From CAVVAL01 sp963742725 (GTDB lineage: Bacteria > Actinomycetota > Actinomycetes > Mycobacteriales > Cryptosporangiaceae): DNA of 64,000 nt. How positions within the stretch are numbered: position 1 is the stretch's first letter; every line of letters begins with the position of its first letter. A program made the position numbers and the translations under genes. The notes beneath the pieces are model-generated. The model did no database searches and was not told the DNA's origin. It saw only the letters and a list, made by a program, of their open reading frames with translations. Of the stretch, positions 17,873 to 26,989 are shown in pieces. The stretch is taken from contig CAVUMX010000003.1 of the NCBI GenBank assembly GCA_963742725.1, forward strand, positions 62,001 to 126,000, in the 5' to 3' direction.

Positions 17873-18214
17873 GGACCTGTCTCCCAACGCTGGTACGGGG
17901 AATCGACACCGCACCAGGACGGGTAGCCGCGGCGCGGCGGGCGCGCGGTCTCGCCGTCTCCGCGAGGCACCTGGGCCCCGCGCCGGACCACCTCCCCGGT
18001 CGACGACAAGGACGAGACCGGGCCGCCGCGGACGCTAGTGCCGCCGACCATGCCCCCGCAAGGCTCAGGAGCGGTTGCCGGCCGCTCGCTTTGCGATGGC
18101 GCCTGCGAACACGGCGGCGGAGCCGGCATTGGAGCTGGTCACGGTTCTCGGCGTGGCTACGCCGTCGGGCCGGCTATCGGTGGGCTCCTCCTCGCGACCA
18201 CGGACCTGACGATC

Positions 18215-18600
18215 GCGCTACTGCGCGACCTGCGTACCGCGCATATCAACGCGATGTACAACGGGATCCGTGCCACCCACGCGGAGGTGCCGAAGGCCGC
18301 GCGGCCGAAGGTCCGGCCGTGGCAGCCGGCCCAGTTCGGCGCGTTCCTGGATCACGTCGACGGGGACTGGCTCGCTCCACTCGTGCACCTCGGCGGCCAC
18401 TCGGGCCTGCGGCGGGGAGAGCTGTGCGGGTTGCGCTGGGAGGACGTTGACCTGGACGCCCGGGTGCTGGTGGTCCGGCAACAGGTCGTCGAGCTCGGCC
18501 GCGGGACCTATGTTGGCAAGCCGAAGACCCGCGCCTGCGAGGACCGCCGGGTCGATCTCGATGCTGGCACCCACGCCGGCGCTGACGTTTACTCAACGTG
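18215..18600 (+). pseudogene. tyrosine recombinase (integrase), internal fragment
   Basis: The frame contains the end of a SAM-like/core-binding domain and the start of the catalytic domain: PKAARPKVRPWQPAQFGAFL, then GHSGLRRGELCGLRWEDVDL with the first catalytic arginine, and GKPKTRA for the conserved lysine. Sequence homology ends after the DRRVDLD strand, before the HxxR and tyrosine motifs. The N-terminal part is also absent. It is debris of an integrated element. Confidence 0.75.
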
Positions 18601-18624
18601 GGGACGTCGCGGGTCATGGAGCGG

Positions 18625-19983
18625 TCAGCTCAGCCGGATCAGGCGGGACCCGTGAGCGGGCACGGCGCTTGCCGTCCACTGGCCGTCGAATGTCCCGAGG
18701 TCGCGTCGGCTGACCAGGTCTCGCACGCGTCGGGGTCCGCTCACGCCGACCTCGTTCCACCGCACGGTGATGTTTGCCGGCGCCGAGCCTAGGTTGTAGA
18801 CGGCCACCGCCCATGTGCTGTCGGGCAGTTGCTTCTTCCACTTCTGCAGCGTGCCACCGGCGATCCGGCTCGGGATCCGCGCGGCGTGGTTGACCGCGAT
18901 CACCTCGGGGTTGGTGAGGATGGCGACCGCATTCGAGTCGAGGAAGTAGATGTCGCCGCCCACGTACAGCGGCGCCGAGGCCATCGACCAGAATGTCATC
19001 ACGCTCTGCCGCTCGGTGTCGTTGATGCCGTCCTGGATGCCGTTGCCTGTGTTGTTCGAGATCGGCATGGAGTCGAGGTCCGGCCAGTAGTTCGGGCCGA
19101 CGTCACCGAGCCAGTTCGGCAGGTCGGCCCACCGGTTGTCGACGGAGTTCGTCCAGGTGGCGACCGTGTTGCAGTAGCACTCGACGTCGGTGTCAACCCG
19201 GACGCTGTTCGCGTAGGGCCGCAGGCCGGTCGCGGCGGCGCGGGGCACGGGCCACGCGCTCGCGGTGAGCCACATCGTGCGTCCCGACTGGTCGATCGCG
19301 TTGGACCAGGCCCTGATGTCAGCGACGTTGTCTGCCGTGACGCCGTCCACCTTGATGAGGTCGAAGCCCCAGGACGCGAACCGGTTGACGACCGAGTTGA
19401 TGAACGGCTGCGCGCACCGGTGTCCGTAGTCGATCTTCCAGTTCGATCGCCACATGTTCGTCGGGGTCAGCGGCTGGGCGGCGATCTCCCGGGTGCGGCA
19501 GTTCGTGCCGAGGATCGGGGCGTTCTTGTCGTAGACCTCCTTCTCCAGTCCCGCGGCCACGTAGATGCCCGCCTTGAGGCCCTTGCCGTGGATGTGGCTG
19601 GCGATCGCGGCCATGCCGCTGGGGAAGCGGGCGGAGTCGGGGTTCGGGATGCCGTTGCCGTCGCTGTGGTAGCTCCAGCTCAGCGTGAAGTTCCAGCCGG
19701 CGTCGATGTTGATGTGGGAGTAGCCGGCTGCTTTCAGCTTCGTGGCCATCGCGTCCGCGGCGTTGCGGATGTTCGTTTCCGTGAGCCAGTTCTTGCCGTA
19801 GCCGGCCCGCGTGGAGGACTGGACGCTCCAGCTGCTCCAACCCATGAACGGCCGAGCGGCGAAGTCGGACTTCAGCGGCTGCACGCCCGGATCGGCGTGT
19901 GAGACCGGCTGGGCCGCCGCGGTCAGGACGGTGGCGAGTAACAGGACCACTGCGGTACGGGTCTTGTGCGCGGGTCGCCGCAT
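18625..19983 (-). CDS. secreted GH27 alpha-galactosidase-type glycosidase (1)
   Basis: A 452-residue protein with a signal peptide (RRPAHKTRTAVVLLLATVL, cleavage near SHADP) and a GH27 catalytic domain: ARPFMGWSSWS, HINIDAGWNF, the nucleophile motif GFDLIKVDGV and the acid/base region SVRVDTDVECY. A C-terminal beta-sandwich (VAVYNLGSAPANITVRW) follows. ATG at 19983 has GAGGAGGG upstream. It starts 17 bp after the stop of the ROK regulator, so the two form an operon. GH27 enzymes remove alpha-galactose (some beta-L-arabinopyranose or alpha-N-acetylgalactosamine); the exact substrate is not certain. Confidence 0.85.
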   Translation of the reverse strand: MRRPAHKTRTAVVLLLATVLTAAAQPVSHADPGVQPLKSDFAARPFMGWSSWSVQSSTRAGYGKNWLTETNIRNAADAMATKLKAAGYSHINIDAGWNFTLSWSYHSDGNGIPNPDSARFPSGMAAIASHIHGKGLKAGIYVAAGLEKEVYDKNAPILGTNCRTREIAAQPLTPTNMWRSNWKIDYGHRCAQPFINSVVNRFASWGFDLIKVDGVTADNVADIRAWSNAIDQSGRTMWLTASAWPVPRAAATGLRPYANSVRVDTDVECYCNTVATWTNSVDNRWADLPNWLGDVGPNYWPDLDSMPISNNTGNGIQDGINDTERQSVMTFWSMASAPLYVGGDIYFLDSNAVAILTNPEVIAVNHAARIPSRIAGGTLQKWKKQLPDSTWAVAVYNLGSAPANITVRWNEVGVSGPRRVRDLVSRRDLGTFDGQWTASAVPAHGSRLIRLS

Positions 19984-20000
19984 GGCGTCCCTCCTCGTGG

Positions 20001-21239
20001 TCAGGCGGTGTGCGGACCGTGATGGTGCTGCGGGATGGTCCGGCCGTGGATCGGTGACTGGAACAGGCCGCGGAGCACGAGCGAGCCGGCGCCGCGCGCC
20101 CACTGGCTGTCGTCCACGGGCTCGACGATCAGCTCCAGCCGCTCGGCCAGCCGGGAGAACGTGTGGCACCCCAGCGCGTCCCGCATGGGCGCGACGAGCG
20201 GGCTGTCGGCGTGCACCTCCGCGCCGGTCACGATGATGCACTCGGGGTTGAACAGGTTGACCAGGGTCGCCAGCCCGGTGCCGAGCAGTTGGCCGGCGGC
20301 GGTGAACAGGTCGTGGATCGGGCGGCTGTCGGCGGCCGCCCCGCGCAGCCCGGCGAGGTCGAGATTGAGCGGGATGTCCGGCGTGCGCTCGCGGAGCTCG
20401 CGGTAGCTGGCGAGCAGGCCCGGATCGGCGACGTAAGCCTCCAGGCAGCCCCGGTTGCCGCAGTCACAGACGCGGCCTTCCGGCACGGCGGGGATGTGGC
20501 CGAACTCGGCGCCGCCGCCCTGGCCGCCCCGGTAGAGCTCGCCGCCGGCAACGACGCACAGCCCGACACCGCGTCCCAGCGTGACGACGAGGAAATCGTC
20601 GTAGTCGCGGCCGCGGCCGTACAGCTTCTCGTAGCTGCCGAGGCAGTCGACGATGTTGTCGACGAAGACCGGCATGCCGAGAGCCGCGGCGAGCGGCGGG
20701 CCGATCGGTACGTCGTGCCAGTTGTGGAACCAGTCGTCAACGGTGCTACCTGCGCTGGCATTGACGTGCCCCGGCAGCCCGCAGCCGAGCCCCAGGGCCT
20801 CAGCGGGAGGGATGTCGTTGTCGGCGAGGAACCGGCGCACCCCGGTGGCGATGATCCCCGCCGCCGTGTCGCCGTGGTCGCGCAGCGGTGCGCGCCAGGA
20901 TCCGTTCGCGACGATCTCACCCAGCAGGTTAAGGGCGACGGCGACGACGCGATCGTCCTCCATGAGACTCACGCCGATCGCGTAGCCGCCGCGCGGGTGC
21001 AGTTCGAGCAGGCCCGGCTTCCGGCCGACGGGCGAGGCGCCCAGGCCGCGCTCGATAACTAGCCGCTTGCTGATCAGATCGCTCGTGATGCCGACGATCG
21101 TGCCGACGCTGAGCCGCGACAGCGTCACCAGTTGCGGGCGCGAGATCGGACCGTGCGTGCGCACGAGGTTGAGCACCGTGCTCAGGTTGGTCTGGCGCAT
21201 GACCTGCCGGTCGACGGGCCTGCCGGGCATAGCCGTCAT
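20001..21239 (-). CDS. ROK-family transcriptional regulator
   Basis: A 412-residue repressor-type ROK protein. The N-terminal winged helix is visible (NLSTVLNLVRTHGPISRPQL, SRLSVGTIVGITSDLISKRL). The ROK sugar-binding domain has GGGAEFGHIPA and the zinc motif CDCGNRGCLEAY. It precedes the GH27 gene by 17 bp on the same strand, so it probably controls that enzyme in response to a sugar. ATG at 21239 was chosen; a TTG at 21263 in the same frame lacks a ribosome site. The 90 bp upstream of the start carries AT-rich CAATGAATAAAAGATTG, a plausible operator. Confidence 0.85.
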   Translation of the reverse strand: MTAMPGRPVDRQVMRQTNLSTVLNLVRTHGPISRPQLVTLSRLSVGTIVGITSDLISKRLVIERGLGASPVGRKPGLLELHPRGGYAIGVSLMEDDRVVAVALNLLGEIVANGSWRAPLRDHGDTAAGIIATGVRRFLADNDIPPAEALGLGCGLPGHVNASAGSTVDDWFHNWHDVPIGPPLAAALGMPVFVDNIVDCLGSYEKLYGRGRDYDDFLVVTLGRGVGLCVVAGGELYRGGQGGGAEFGHIPAVPEGRVCDCGNRGCLEAYVADPGLLASYRELRERTPDIPLNLDLAGLRGAAADSRPIHDLFTAAGQLLGTGLATLVNLFNPECIIVTGAEVHADSPLVAPMRDALGCHTFSRLAERLELIVEPVDDSQWARGAGSLVLRGLFQSPIHGRTIPQHHHGPHTA

Positions 21240-21353
21240 GTCGGGCACCAATCGTTCACTCAATGAATAAAAGATTGCGCCCTTGTTACGACGTAGTCAA
21301 TCCCCGGCCGCTTCTCGCGTCAGCCCGATGACGGTGACCTCCGGCTGTGGGTG

Positions 21354-22862
21354 TCAGGTGAGGGAGATGGTGGCTGACGTGACCAGTCCGATGCCGACGA
21401 CGACGATGAGCAGCGATGTCGCGACCGGCACAAGGCGCCAGAGCGACGTCGCTCGGGGACTGCGCACGCGTCGCTCTAGCTGGTTCCGCCATCGAGCGAG
21501 CGCGATCCCGAGACCGGTCAACGTCGCGGCCATGCCGACGCCGTAGGCCGCGACAAGGAGCACGCCGAACCAGGCGCGTCCGAGTGCCGCCGCCCCGAGG
21601 AGCACCACAACCGCCGATGGGCTGGGCGTTAGCCCGCCGGCGAAACCCATGGCCACAAGGCCGCGCAGCCGGGGGCGGCCTCGGGTATGCGGGTGACCGG
21701 GATCGTGTGCGTGTTCGTGCAGGTGGCCGCCGTGGTGGTGGGCTGGGCGGTGGTGGGCCGCGCCGTGGTGGTGGCTGATCCCACGGCGCGCCCGGCGCAC
21801 CATCGCGATTCCGACGGCCGCCAGCAGCACCCCGCTCGCCAGGCCGAGCACGTTGTAGAGGCGCTGCGGTGCGAACTCCAATGACGTCGCCAGCACCACG
21901 CCGAGGACGAGGACGCCGGCAGTATGGGTTGCCGCGACCGTCAATGCCACGACCAGGGCAGCGCGTCCTGAGCCGCGCTCGCCCACGAGGTATGCGGCCA
22001 TCACGGATTTGCCGTGGCCTGGGGCAAGGGAGTGTGCCGCCCCGAGGCCGAGCGCCAGCAAGAGGCCCAGCAGTCCCGCGCCTATCGAAAGTTCCTGGCG
22101 GCCGACGATTTCGGTGAACCTCGCGGTCAGCACGTCGACACCGCGATCGGACGCCGTCCGTTCCGACGTGCTTGCCCTTGCCAGCTCGGCATCAGAGTCC
22201 GGTATGGACATCGCGGCCCCTTGGGGCCGCACCCGCAGCGTGGCCCGGAGCACCTGGTGCGAGCGAAGCTGTGCGTCGGACGGATAGTCCTTGAGCCGCT
22301 GGCTTGCGCTTGCGGTCGGCACCGAGGAGCGGAGCAGGCTGATCCGGTCGCCCGTTGCCGTGATCTCCTGCCAACCGATCCGGTCGGCGTAGGCCTGCCC
22401 GCGATACTGCACGTCGGTTTCGGCGTCGATGCGTACCGTCGCGCGCAGGCGGCATTCCAGCCGCAGCGTGTCCAGGCCACCGGTGCCAGGCGGAAACGCC
22501 AGCGCCGACGACAGCGTCCGCAGGTCGGCCGGGCGCCCGCCGACCAGCACGGCGCTGGCGGCCACCACCTTCGCGCAGGCGCTCACCGTGTAGGCCGATG
22601 CCTCGGTGCCCGTGACCGCGCCGTCGGCATCGCTGTCGACGTCGGACTTGAGCGTCTGGAACGCCGGTAGCTCCGCCATGTGGACCACGTAGTCGATGTC
22701 CACTCCGGATGGTGACACGAGCACCCCGGCGTACTGGTTCACGGTGAAGTTGCCGAGTGGATGTGCGTTCGCCGGGGCCGGTCGCACGGCGAGGGCAGCT
22801 ACGCATCCGGCCAAGCACGCGGCCAGGACCAGCAGCGGCGCGACGATCCAGCGGTGTCTCAA
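21354..22862 (-). CDS. NicO/RcnA-type metal (Ni/Co) transporter with extracytoplasmic N-domain
   Basis: A 502-residue membrane protein. After a signal-like segment (LLVLAACLAGCVAALAVRP) comes a domain of about 220 residues with NAHPLGNFTVNQYAGV and an EF-hand-like loop (DVDSDADGAVTGTE). The membrane part has the NicO motifs GLGAAHSLAPGHGKSVMAAY and FAGGLTPSPSAVVVLLGA, separated by a long histidine-rich cytoplasmic loop (SHHHGAAHHRPAHHHGGHL), which is the expected metal-binding region. The start is TTG. It begins 18 bp after the metallophosphoesterase stop and may be co-transcribed with it. The likely role is nickel/cobalt efflux or uptake. Confidence 0.85.
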   Translation of the reverse strand: MRHRWIVAPLLVLAACLAGCVAALAVRPAPANAHPLGNFTVNQYAGVLVSPSGVDIDYVVHMAELPAFQTLKSDVDSDADGAVTGTEASAYTVSACAKVVAASAVLVGGRPADLRTLSSALAFPPGTGGLDTLRLECRLRATVRIDAETDVQYRGQAYADRIGWQEITATGDRISLLRSSVPTASASQRLKDYPSDAQLRSHQVLRATLRVRPQGAAMSIPDSDAELARASTSERTASDRGVDVLTARFTEIVGRQELSIGAGLLGLLLALGLGAAHSLAPGHGKSVMAAYLVGERGSGRAALVVALTVAATHTAGVLVLGVVLATSLEFAPQRLYNVLGLASGVLLAAVGIAMVRRARRGISHHHGAAHHRPAHHHGGHLHEHAHDPGHPHTRGRPRLRGLVAMGFAGGLTPSPSAVVVLLGAAALGRAWFGVLLVAAYGVGMAATLTGLGIALARWRNQLERRVRSPRATSLWRLVPVATSLLIVVVGIGLVTSATISLT

Positions 22863-22880
22863 GACCAGAGACCTTTGTCG

Positions 22881-24539
22881 CTAGCTGATGGTGAAGTCGT
22901 CGGCGAACACGTTGCCCTGGCCGTACCAGCCGTGCGCGAACACGGTGACCTCGCCCGATGATCCGGTGGTGAACGGCACTGAGAGCTGGGTCCATCCGCT
23001 GGCCGAGGTCCAGGCGTTGGCGCTGGCCCCGCCGGCCACCCCAATGAAGGCGGAGTTGCCCTGGACCCACGCCCTGAGCGTGTAGCTGGTGTTCGGCGCC
23101 AGGGTGATCGCCTGGCTGGCCTCGCCGGTCTGCGCCGAGGTCGCCGCGATCAGCAACGCACGACTCCCCGAGTGCGCCGGGCTACCGACCACCGCGCCGC
23201 CCGGCTGGGCCGTCCACGGGCTCAGGGCGTCGGCTTCGAACCCGGCGTTGGTCAAAGCCCCCGGCTGGGGCGGGGAGCCGACCGTGAGCGCGTAGGTCGC
23301 GCTGCGGCTGCCCGATGGCGCGGTGCCGGTCACCGTGATCGGAAAGCTGCCCGTCGCGGCCGCGGATGTGGCGGTCACCCGGATGGTCGACGAGCCGCCC
23401 GCGGTCACCGACGCGGGGCTGAACGACACCGTCGTCCCAGGTGGTGCGCCACTGGACGACAGGTTCACGGCCTGCGCCGACCCCGAGGTCACCGTCGTGC
23501 TCACGGTGGTGGTGGTCGAGCCGCCCCGTTGTGTCGATCCAGCTGCGGGGAAGAGCCCGAGCGAGAAGTCGTTCTGCCCGGCGCCGGGCATGAACTCGAC
23601 GTTCCTGATGACGAACTGGTTTCTGGCGTCGGTGAGGTTCCTGTTGAGGTAGGGCGAGTAGGTCTTGACGTCGACGGTCTTGGCGGTGGGGTTGAACTCC
23701 ATGATCCGGAGGTAGCTGTTCGGGTCGAGCACGTTGGCGTTCTGGTAGTCGGCCTGGACCTGGTAGACGGTGTTCCCGCGCTGGCCTCGCTCGGTGATCA
23801 GGCCTTGATTGACGTAGTGGCCGGAGAACACGAAGCTCACGTTGGCGTGCCTGGAGACCAGTTGGGCCCAGAGCTTGTTGCCTGTCGCGTCCCGCTGGGT
23901 GCCTCGCTGGTAGGCGTGGGTCACGATCATGACCTGGTGCCGGGGGTTGGCGGCGATGATCTGGTTGGCCCAGGCGATCTCGGCGTCGGTGGGTACGTAC
24001 TTCAGCGCCAGCACCATCCAGTCGGTGCCGCCGGCGGTGAACTTGTGATAGCTGTTGTCGTTCCGCGATGCCGGAAGCGAGCCGCCGAACGAGGGCAGGT
24101 TGGAGAACTTGCTGCGCGGGAAGTTGCTGTTGAACGCCTCCGCGTCGCGTACCACCGCAGGATTCTGTCCGCGGGGCATCGCGTCCATGTCGTGGTTGCC
24201 GACGCCGATGATGTAAGGCACCCGACCTTCGAGCAGGCCCATCGAGGAGGTCGCGTTCCTCCACTGCCGGTTCTGGTTCGACTCATCGACCACGTCCCCA
24301 ACGTGAACCGCATATCGGATGTTGCGGGCGTCCCTGTTGTCTCTCACCCACCTGCCCTGCGCCTCGAATGCCTGCGGAAAGCTGTCCGCGGAGTACTGGG
24401 TATCGGGGAACACCACGATGCTGAAGTTCTCGGCCGCCGCGGCCGCGGCGGCCGACGGGACGGCTACCAGGTTGACCGAGAACATGGCGACGACGATGAG
24501 TAAGACGACAGAGAACAGGAAGGCCAGGACACGTCGCAT
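22881..24539 (-). CDS. secreted metallophosphoesterase with Ig-like and carbohydrate-binding domains
   Basis: A 552-residue exported protein. After the signal peptide (AFLFSVVLLIVVAMFSV...AAAAE) comes a calcineurin-like phosphoesterase: IVVFPDTQYSAD, VHVGDVVDESNQN, GVGNHDMDAM, VTHAYQRGT and FSGHYVNQG give the D-x-H-variant, GD, GNH, H and GH metal motifs (the first reads DTQ). It is followed by a linker, an Ig-like repeat (GAPPGTTVSFSPASVTAGG) and a C-terminal jelly-roll CBM (NAGFEADALSPWTAQPGG). GGAG precedes ATG 24539. It is divergent from the second GH27 gene; both may share the operator region between. Confidence 0.85.
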   Translation of the reverse strand: MRRVLAFLFSVVLLIVVAMFSVNLVAVPSAAAAAAAENFSIVVFPDTQYSADSFPQAFEAQGRWVRDNRDARNIRYAVHVGDVVDESNQNRQWRNATSSMGLLEGRVPYIIGVGNHDMDAMPRGQNPAVVRDAEAFNSNFPRSKFSNLPSFGGSLPASRNDNSYHKFTAGGTDWMVLALKYVPTDAEIAWANQIIAANPRHQVMIVTHAYQRGTQRDATGNKLWAQLVSRHANVSFVFSGHYVNQGLITERGQRGNTVYQVQADYQNANVLDPNSYLRIMEFNPTAKTVDVKTYSPYLNRNLTDARNQFVIRNVEFMPGAGQNDFSLGLFPAAGSTQRGGSTTTTVSTTVTSGSAQAVNLSSSGAPPGTTVSFSPASVTAGGSSTIRVTATSAAATGSFPITVTGTAPSGSRSATYALTVGSPPQPGALTNAGFEADALSPWTAQPGGAVVGSPAHSGSRALLIAATSAQTGEASQAITLAPNTSYTLRAWVQGNSAFIGVAGGASANAWTSASGWTQLSVPFTTGSSGEVTVFAHGWYGQGNVFADDFTIS

Positions 24540-24681
24540 CACGATCTCCGAACACTCGATACGGGGTGCGGTCGTGACGGTGGTCAGCGCAGCGACCATC
24601 GCGGCAGGGACATCTGGAGATCGTGCTGGTCGTGTGCGCTCCATCAGGACAACCACACGTGCGCGGGGCGGGGGTACCCCG

Positions 24682-24789
24682 CAAACCTCCTACCTATAAT
24701 TGGACTAGACCATGTGGTTGTCAATGCCTACACTGCACCGGTATGGGAGATCTGCCACAAACCTCCTACCAATAGGTGGACTCACCAGA
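24682..24789. promoter_or_regulatory. two repeated operator-like sites between metallophosphoesterase and GH27 genes
   Basis: CAAACCTCCTACC followed by ATA and then TGGACT occurs at 24682 and again at 24758, a 76-bp period. Each copy carries a dyad: TGGACTAGACCA (24701-24712) and GGTGGACTCACC (24775-24786). The first closely resembles the GntR/DasR-type site TGGTCTAGACCA. They sit upstream of the GH27 gene at 24966 and the divergent metallophosphoesterase, so a sugar-responsive GntR-family regulator is likely. Confidence 0.6.
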
Positions 24790-24965
24790 TCGTGGTCAGG
24801 TCGGCGCTGGCACGGGTCCGCGTCGAACACACCGTGCACAGCGGTGAGGTCCACCTGAAGCCGTACTGGCCGAGCCCCGGGCACCTGGCCAGCGGATCTC
24901 GCAGCTCTGCCCCTCGTGAGGGCGCCCGGTTCAGTCGCTCTGGTCACCAATTCCAGGAGGCAACG

Positions 24966-26219
24966 ATGAGAATCCGTCACACGGCGCTTGTCCGGTCCAT
25001 CAGTGCGCTGGCGCTGATCGCCGTGGCCGCGGTGGCCCCCGTCGCGGCCAGCACGCCGACCTACGCTCTCGAAAACGGGCTGGCGAGGACCCCACCGATG
25101 GGTTTCAACAACTGGAACGCGGTCCGGTGCAACGTCAACGAGGCCTTCATGAAGCGGATCGCCGACTTCATCCACACCCGGGTCATCGACGGCCGGACGC
25201 TACAGCAGCGGGGCTACAGCTACGTCAACATCGATGACTGCTGGGCCCTACCGAACCGTGACGGCAGCGGCAACCTGGCAGTCAACCGGGCCAAGTTCCC
25301 CAGCGGCATCGACGGAATGGCCAACTACGTCCACGCCCAAGGCCTCAAGCTCGGCGTCTACGCCGACTCGGGCACCCGGACCTGTGACCGCGCCGGCTTC
25401 CCGGGCTCCTTCGGGCACGAGCGCGTCGACGCGTTGCAGTGGGCGCGGTGGAAAGTCGACTACATGAAGTACGACAACTGCAACCAACCCCCGGGCGACA
25501 ACATGCAGAAGACGGTCGCGCGCTACACCGCGATGCGCGACGCGCTGCTCGCCGCCGAGCGGCAGACCGGCCAGAAGATCCTCTACAGCATCTGCCAGAA
25601 GGGCGACATGAGGATCTCACCGTTCCCGTGGTCGCCGGAGGTCGGCAACATCTGGCGGACCACCAGCGACATCCGCCCCAACTGGGACCGGCTGAAGTTC
25701 CTCATCGGACGGAACATTCCGCTGCACCAGTGGGCGAAGCCAGGCGCGTTCAACGACCCGGACATGCTCGAGATCGGCAACGGAACGCTGACCCAGACCG
25801 AGGAGCAAACCCAGTTCAGCATGTGGTCGATCATGGCCGCGCCGCTGCTGATCGGCACCGACCTGACCAGGGCATCAGCCGCCGACCTGGCGATCCTGGC
25901 CAACTCCGACGTCATCGCCATCGATCAGGACACGCTGGGCAGGCAGGGCCGGGAGATCAGCAACAACGGCGGGCGCCGGGTGCTGTCCAAGGAACTCGCC
26001 AACGGCAACCGGGCGGTAGCCCTCTACAACGAGACCGACGCGACCGCGACCATCAGCACGACCGCGAGCGCGATCGGGCTCGGCGGCTCACCTTCGGTGA
26101 CCCTGCATGACCTGTGGACCAAGGCCAGCCGCACCAGCACCGGCACGATCAGCGCCTCGGTGCCAGCGCACGGCACCATCCTCTACCGCGTCAGCCGCAA
26201 CCAGACCAGTAGGTCCTAA
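24966..26219 (+). CDS. secreted GH27 alpha-galactosidase-type glycosidase (2)
   Basis: A 417-residue exported enzyme: signal peptide MRIRHTALVRSISALALIAV ending near TYALE, then GH27 motifs TPPMGFNNWNAV, YVNIDDCWAL, KLGVYADSGTRTC, the nucleophile VDYMKYDNCN, the acid/base region WRTTSDIRPNW, and GAFNDPDMLEIGNG. This is the classic alpha-galactosidase set and fits better than the copy at 18625. Strong ribosome site AGGAGGCAACG precedes ATG 24966. The long 5' region carries two repeated operator-like sites. It likely releases galactose from plant galactosides. Confidence 0.9.
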   Translation: MRIRHTALVRSISALALIAVAAVAPVAASTPTYALENGLARTPPMGFNNWNAVRCNVNEAFMKRIADFIHTRVIDGRTLQQRGYSYVNIDDCWALPNRDGSGNLAVNRAKFPSGIDGMANYVHAQGLKLGVYADSGTRTCDRAGFPGSFGHERVDALQWARWKVDYMKYDNCNQPPGDNMQKTVARYTAMRDALLAAERQTGQKILYSICQKGDMRISPFPWSPEVGNIWRTTSDIRPNWDRLKFLIGRNIPLHQWAKPGAFNDPDMLEIGNGTLTQTEEQTQFSMWSIMAAPLLIGTDLTRASAADLAILANSDVIAIDQDTLGRQGREISNNGGRRVLSKELANGNRAVALYNETDATATISTTASAIGLGGSPSVTLHDLWTKASRTSTGTISASVPAHGTILYRVSRNQTSRS

Positions 26220-26266
26220 GCAGAGCCGAGCAGCGTAGACGGGCGAAGGATGCTGAAGATCCGTTT

Positions 26267-26635
26267 GTGACGACAGACCTCAACACCCGCCGGCTGGAGC
26301 GGCTGCTGGCCGACGCTGACCTCGCGGCGGAGTTCGCTCGCTACGGGCTGGCGGTGTTGGATGGCGTGGATCGCCACCCGCAGCATCTTCGCGAGGCTGC
26401 GTCAGCGCGGGGTCGGCGTTCAGCAGCCGCCGGAGGCCTGGCTTGATCAGCATGCCGTGCAGGAGTTGGCCGGCGACACGGTCGTGGTCTTCCTCGACAA
26501 GTTCCGGTCGACCGTGTTGATCCCGGCAAGTGGGACCACACTCGTGGGGCCTCGCTGCGGACCTTCTTCATCGGCCAGTGCCTGCTCCAGTTCGCCAACG
26601 TCTACCGCGCTTGGTTCGCCCGCGAGCGGCGCTAG
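26267..26635 (+). pseudogene. degenerate sigma-factor-like gene in three frames
   Basis: Three consecutive frames read as one protein: GTG 26267 to LAEFARYGLAVLDG, then a shifted WIATRSIFARLRQRGVGVQ...GDTVVVFLDKFRSTVLIP, then a second shift to KWDHTRGASLRTFFIGQCLL, QFANVYRAWFARERR and TAG at 26633-26635. The order and the KWDxTRGASLxTFF, FxNVYRAW motifs resemble a group of actinobacterial sigma-70-like proteins known from memory only. Two frameshifts, near 26370 and 26523, make it non-functional if the sequence is right. Confidence 0.45.
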
Positions 26636-26744
26636 CGCCACGCCGTCCCGGTCGAGGACGTAGCTCTCTGGGCCGCCGACAACGGCGCCGGCCGGCCCGC
26701 AAGCGGCGGAAAGCCCGCCAGCAACAGGACGACGAGGAGACTGC

Positions 26745-26915
26745 ATGACCCCTACACCGCGACGCAGCATCCGGACGCTCATCGAACGATCGTCCCTCGG
26801 CACCCCCACGGTGCGACGAGCACGCTCCACTGTGCCGTTAGAGACCGGGCGCCACCTCGCGGCGCGCGCCGTTAGCCGAGCGGCGGAAAAATCTTCGCCG
26901 AAACGCGAGGGGTAA
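26745..26915 (+). CDS. possible small basic protein, 56 aa
   Basis: An ATG preceded by GACGAGGAGACTGC opens a 56-codon arginine-rich frame (TPTPRRSIRTLIERSSLGTP...KSSPKREG). The ribosome site is good but no family is recognised, and it lies in a stretch of gene debris. It could be a fortuitous frame. Confidence 0.25.
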   Translation: MTPTPRRSIRTLIERSSLGTPTVRRARSTVPLETGRHLAARAVSRAAEKSSPKREG

Positions 26916-26989
26916 GCAGGTCCCGCGCACATACACCGGGGGTGAAGGCAAGTCCAACAGGGGCACGCCATCAACCCGAAGGAGGAGCC

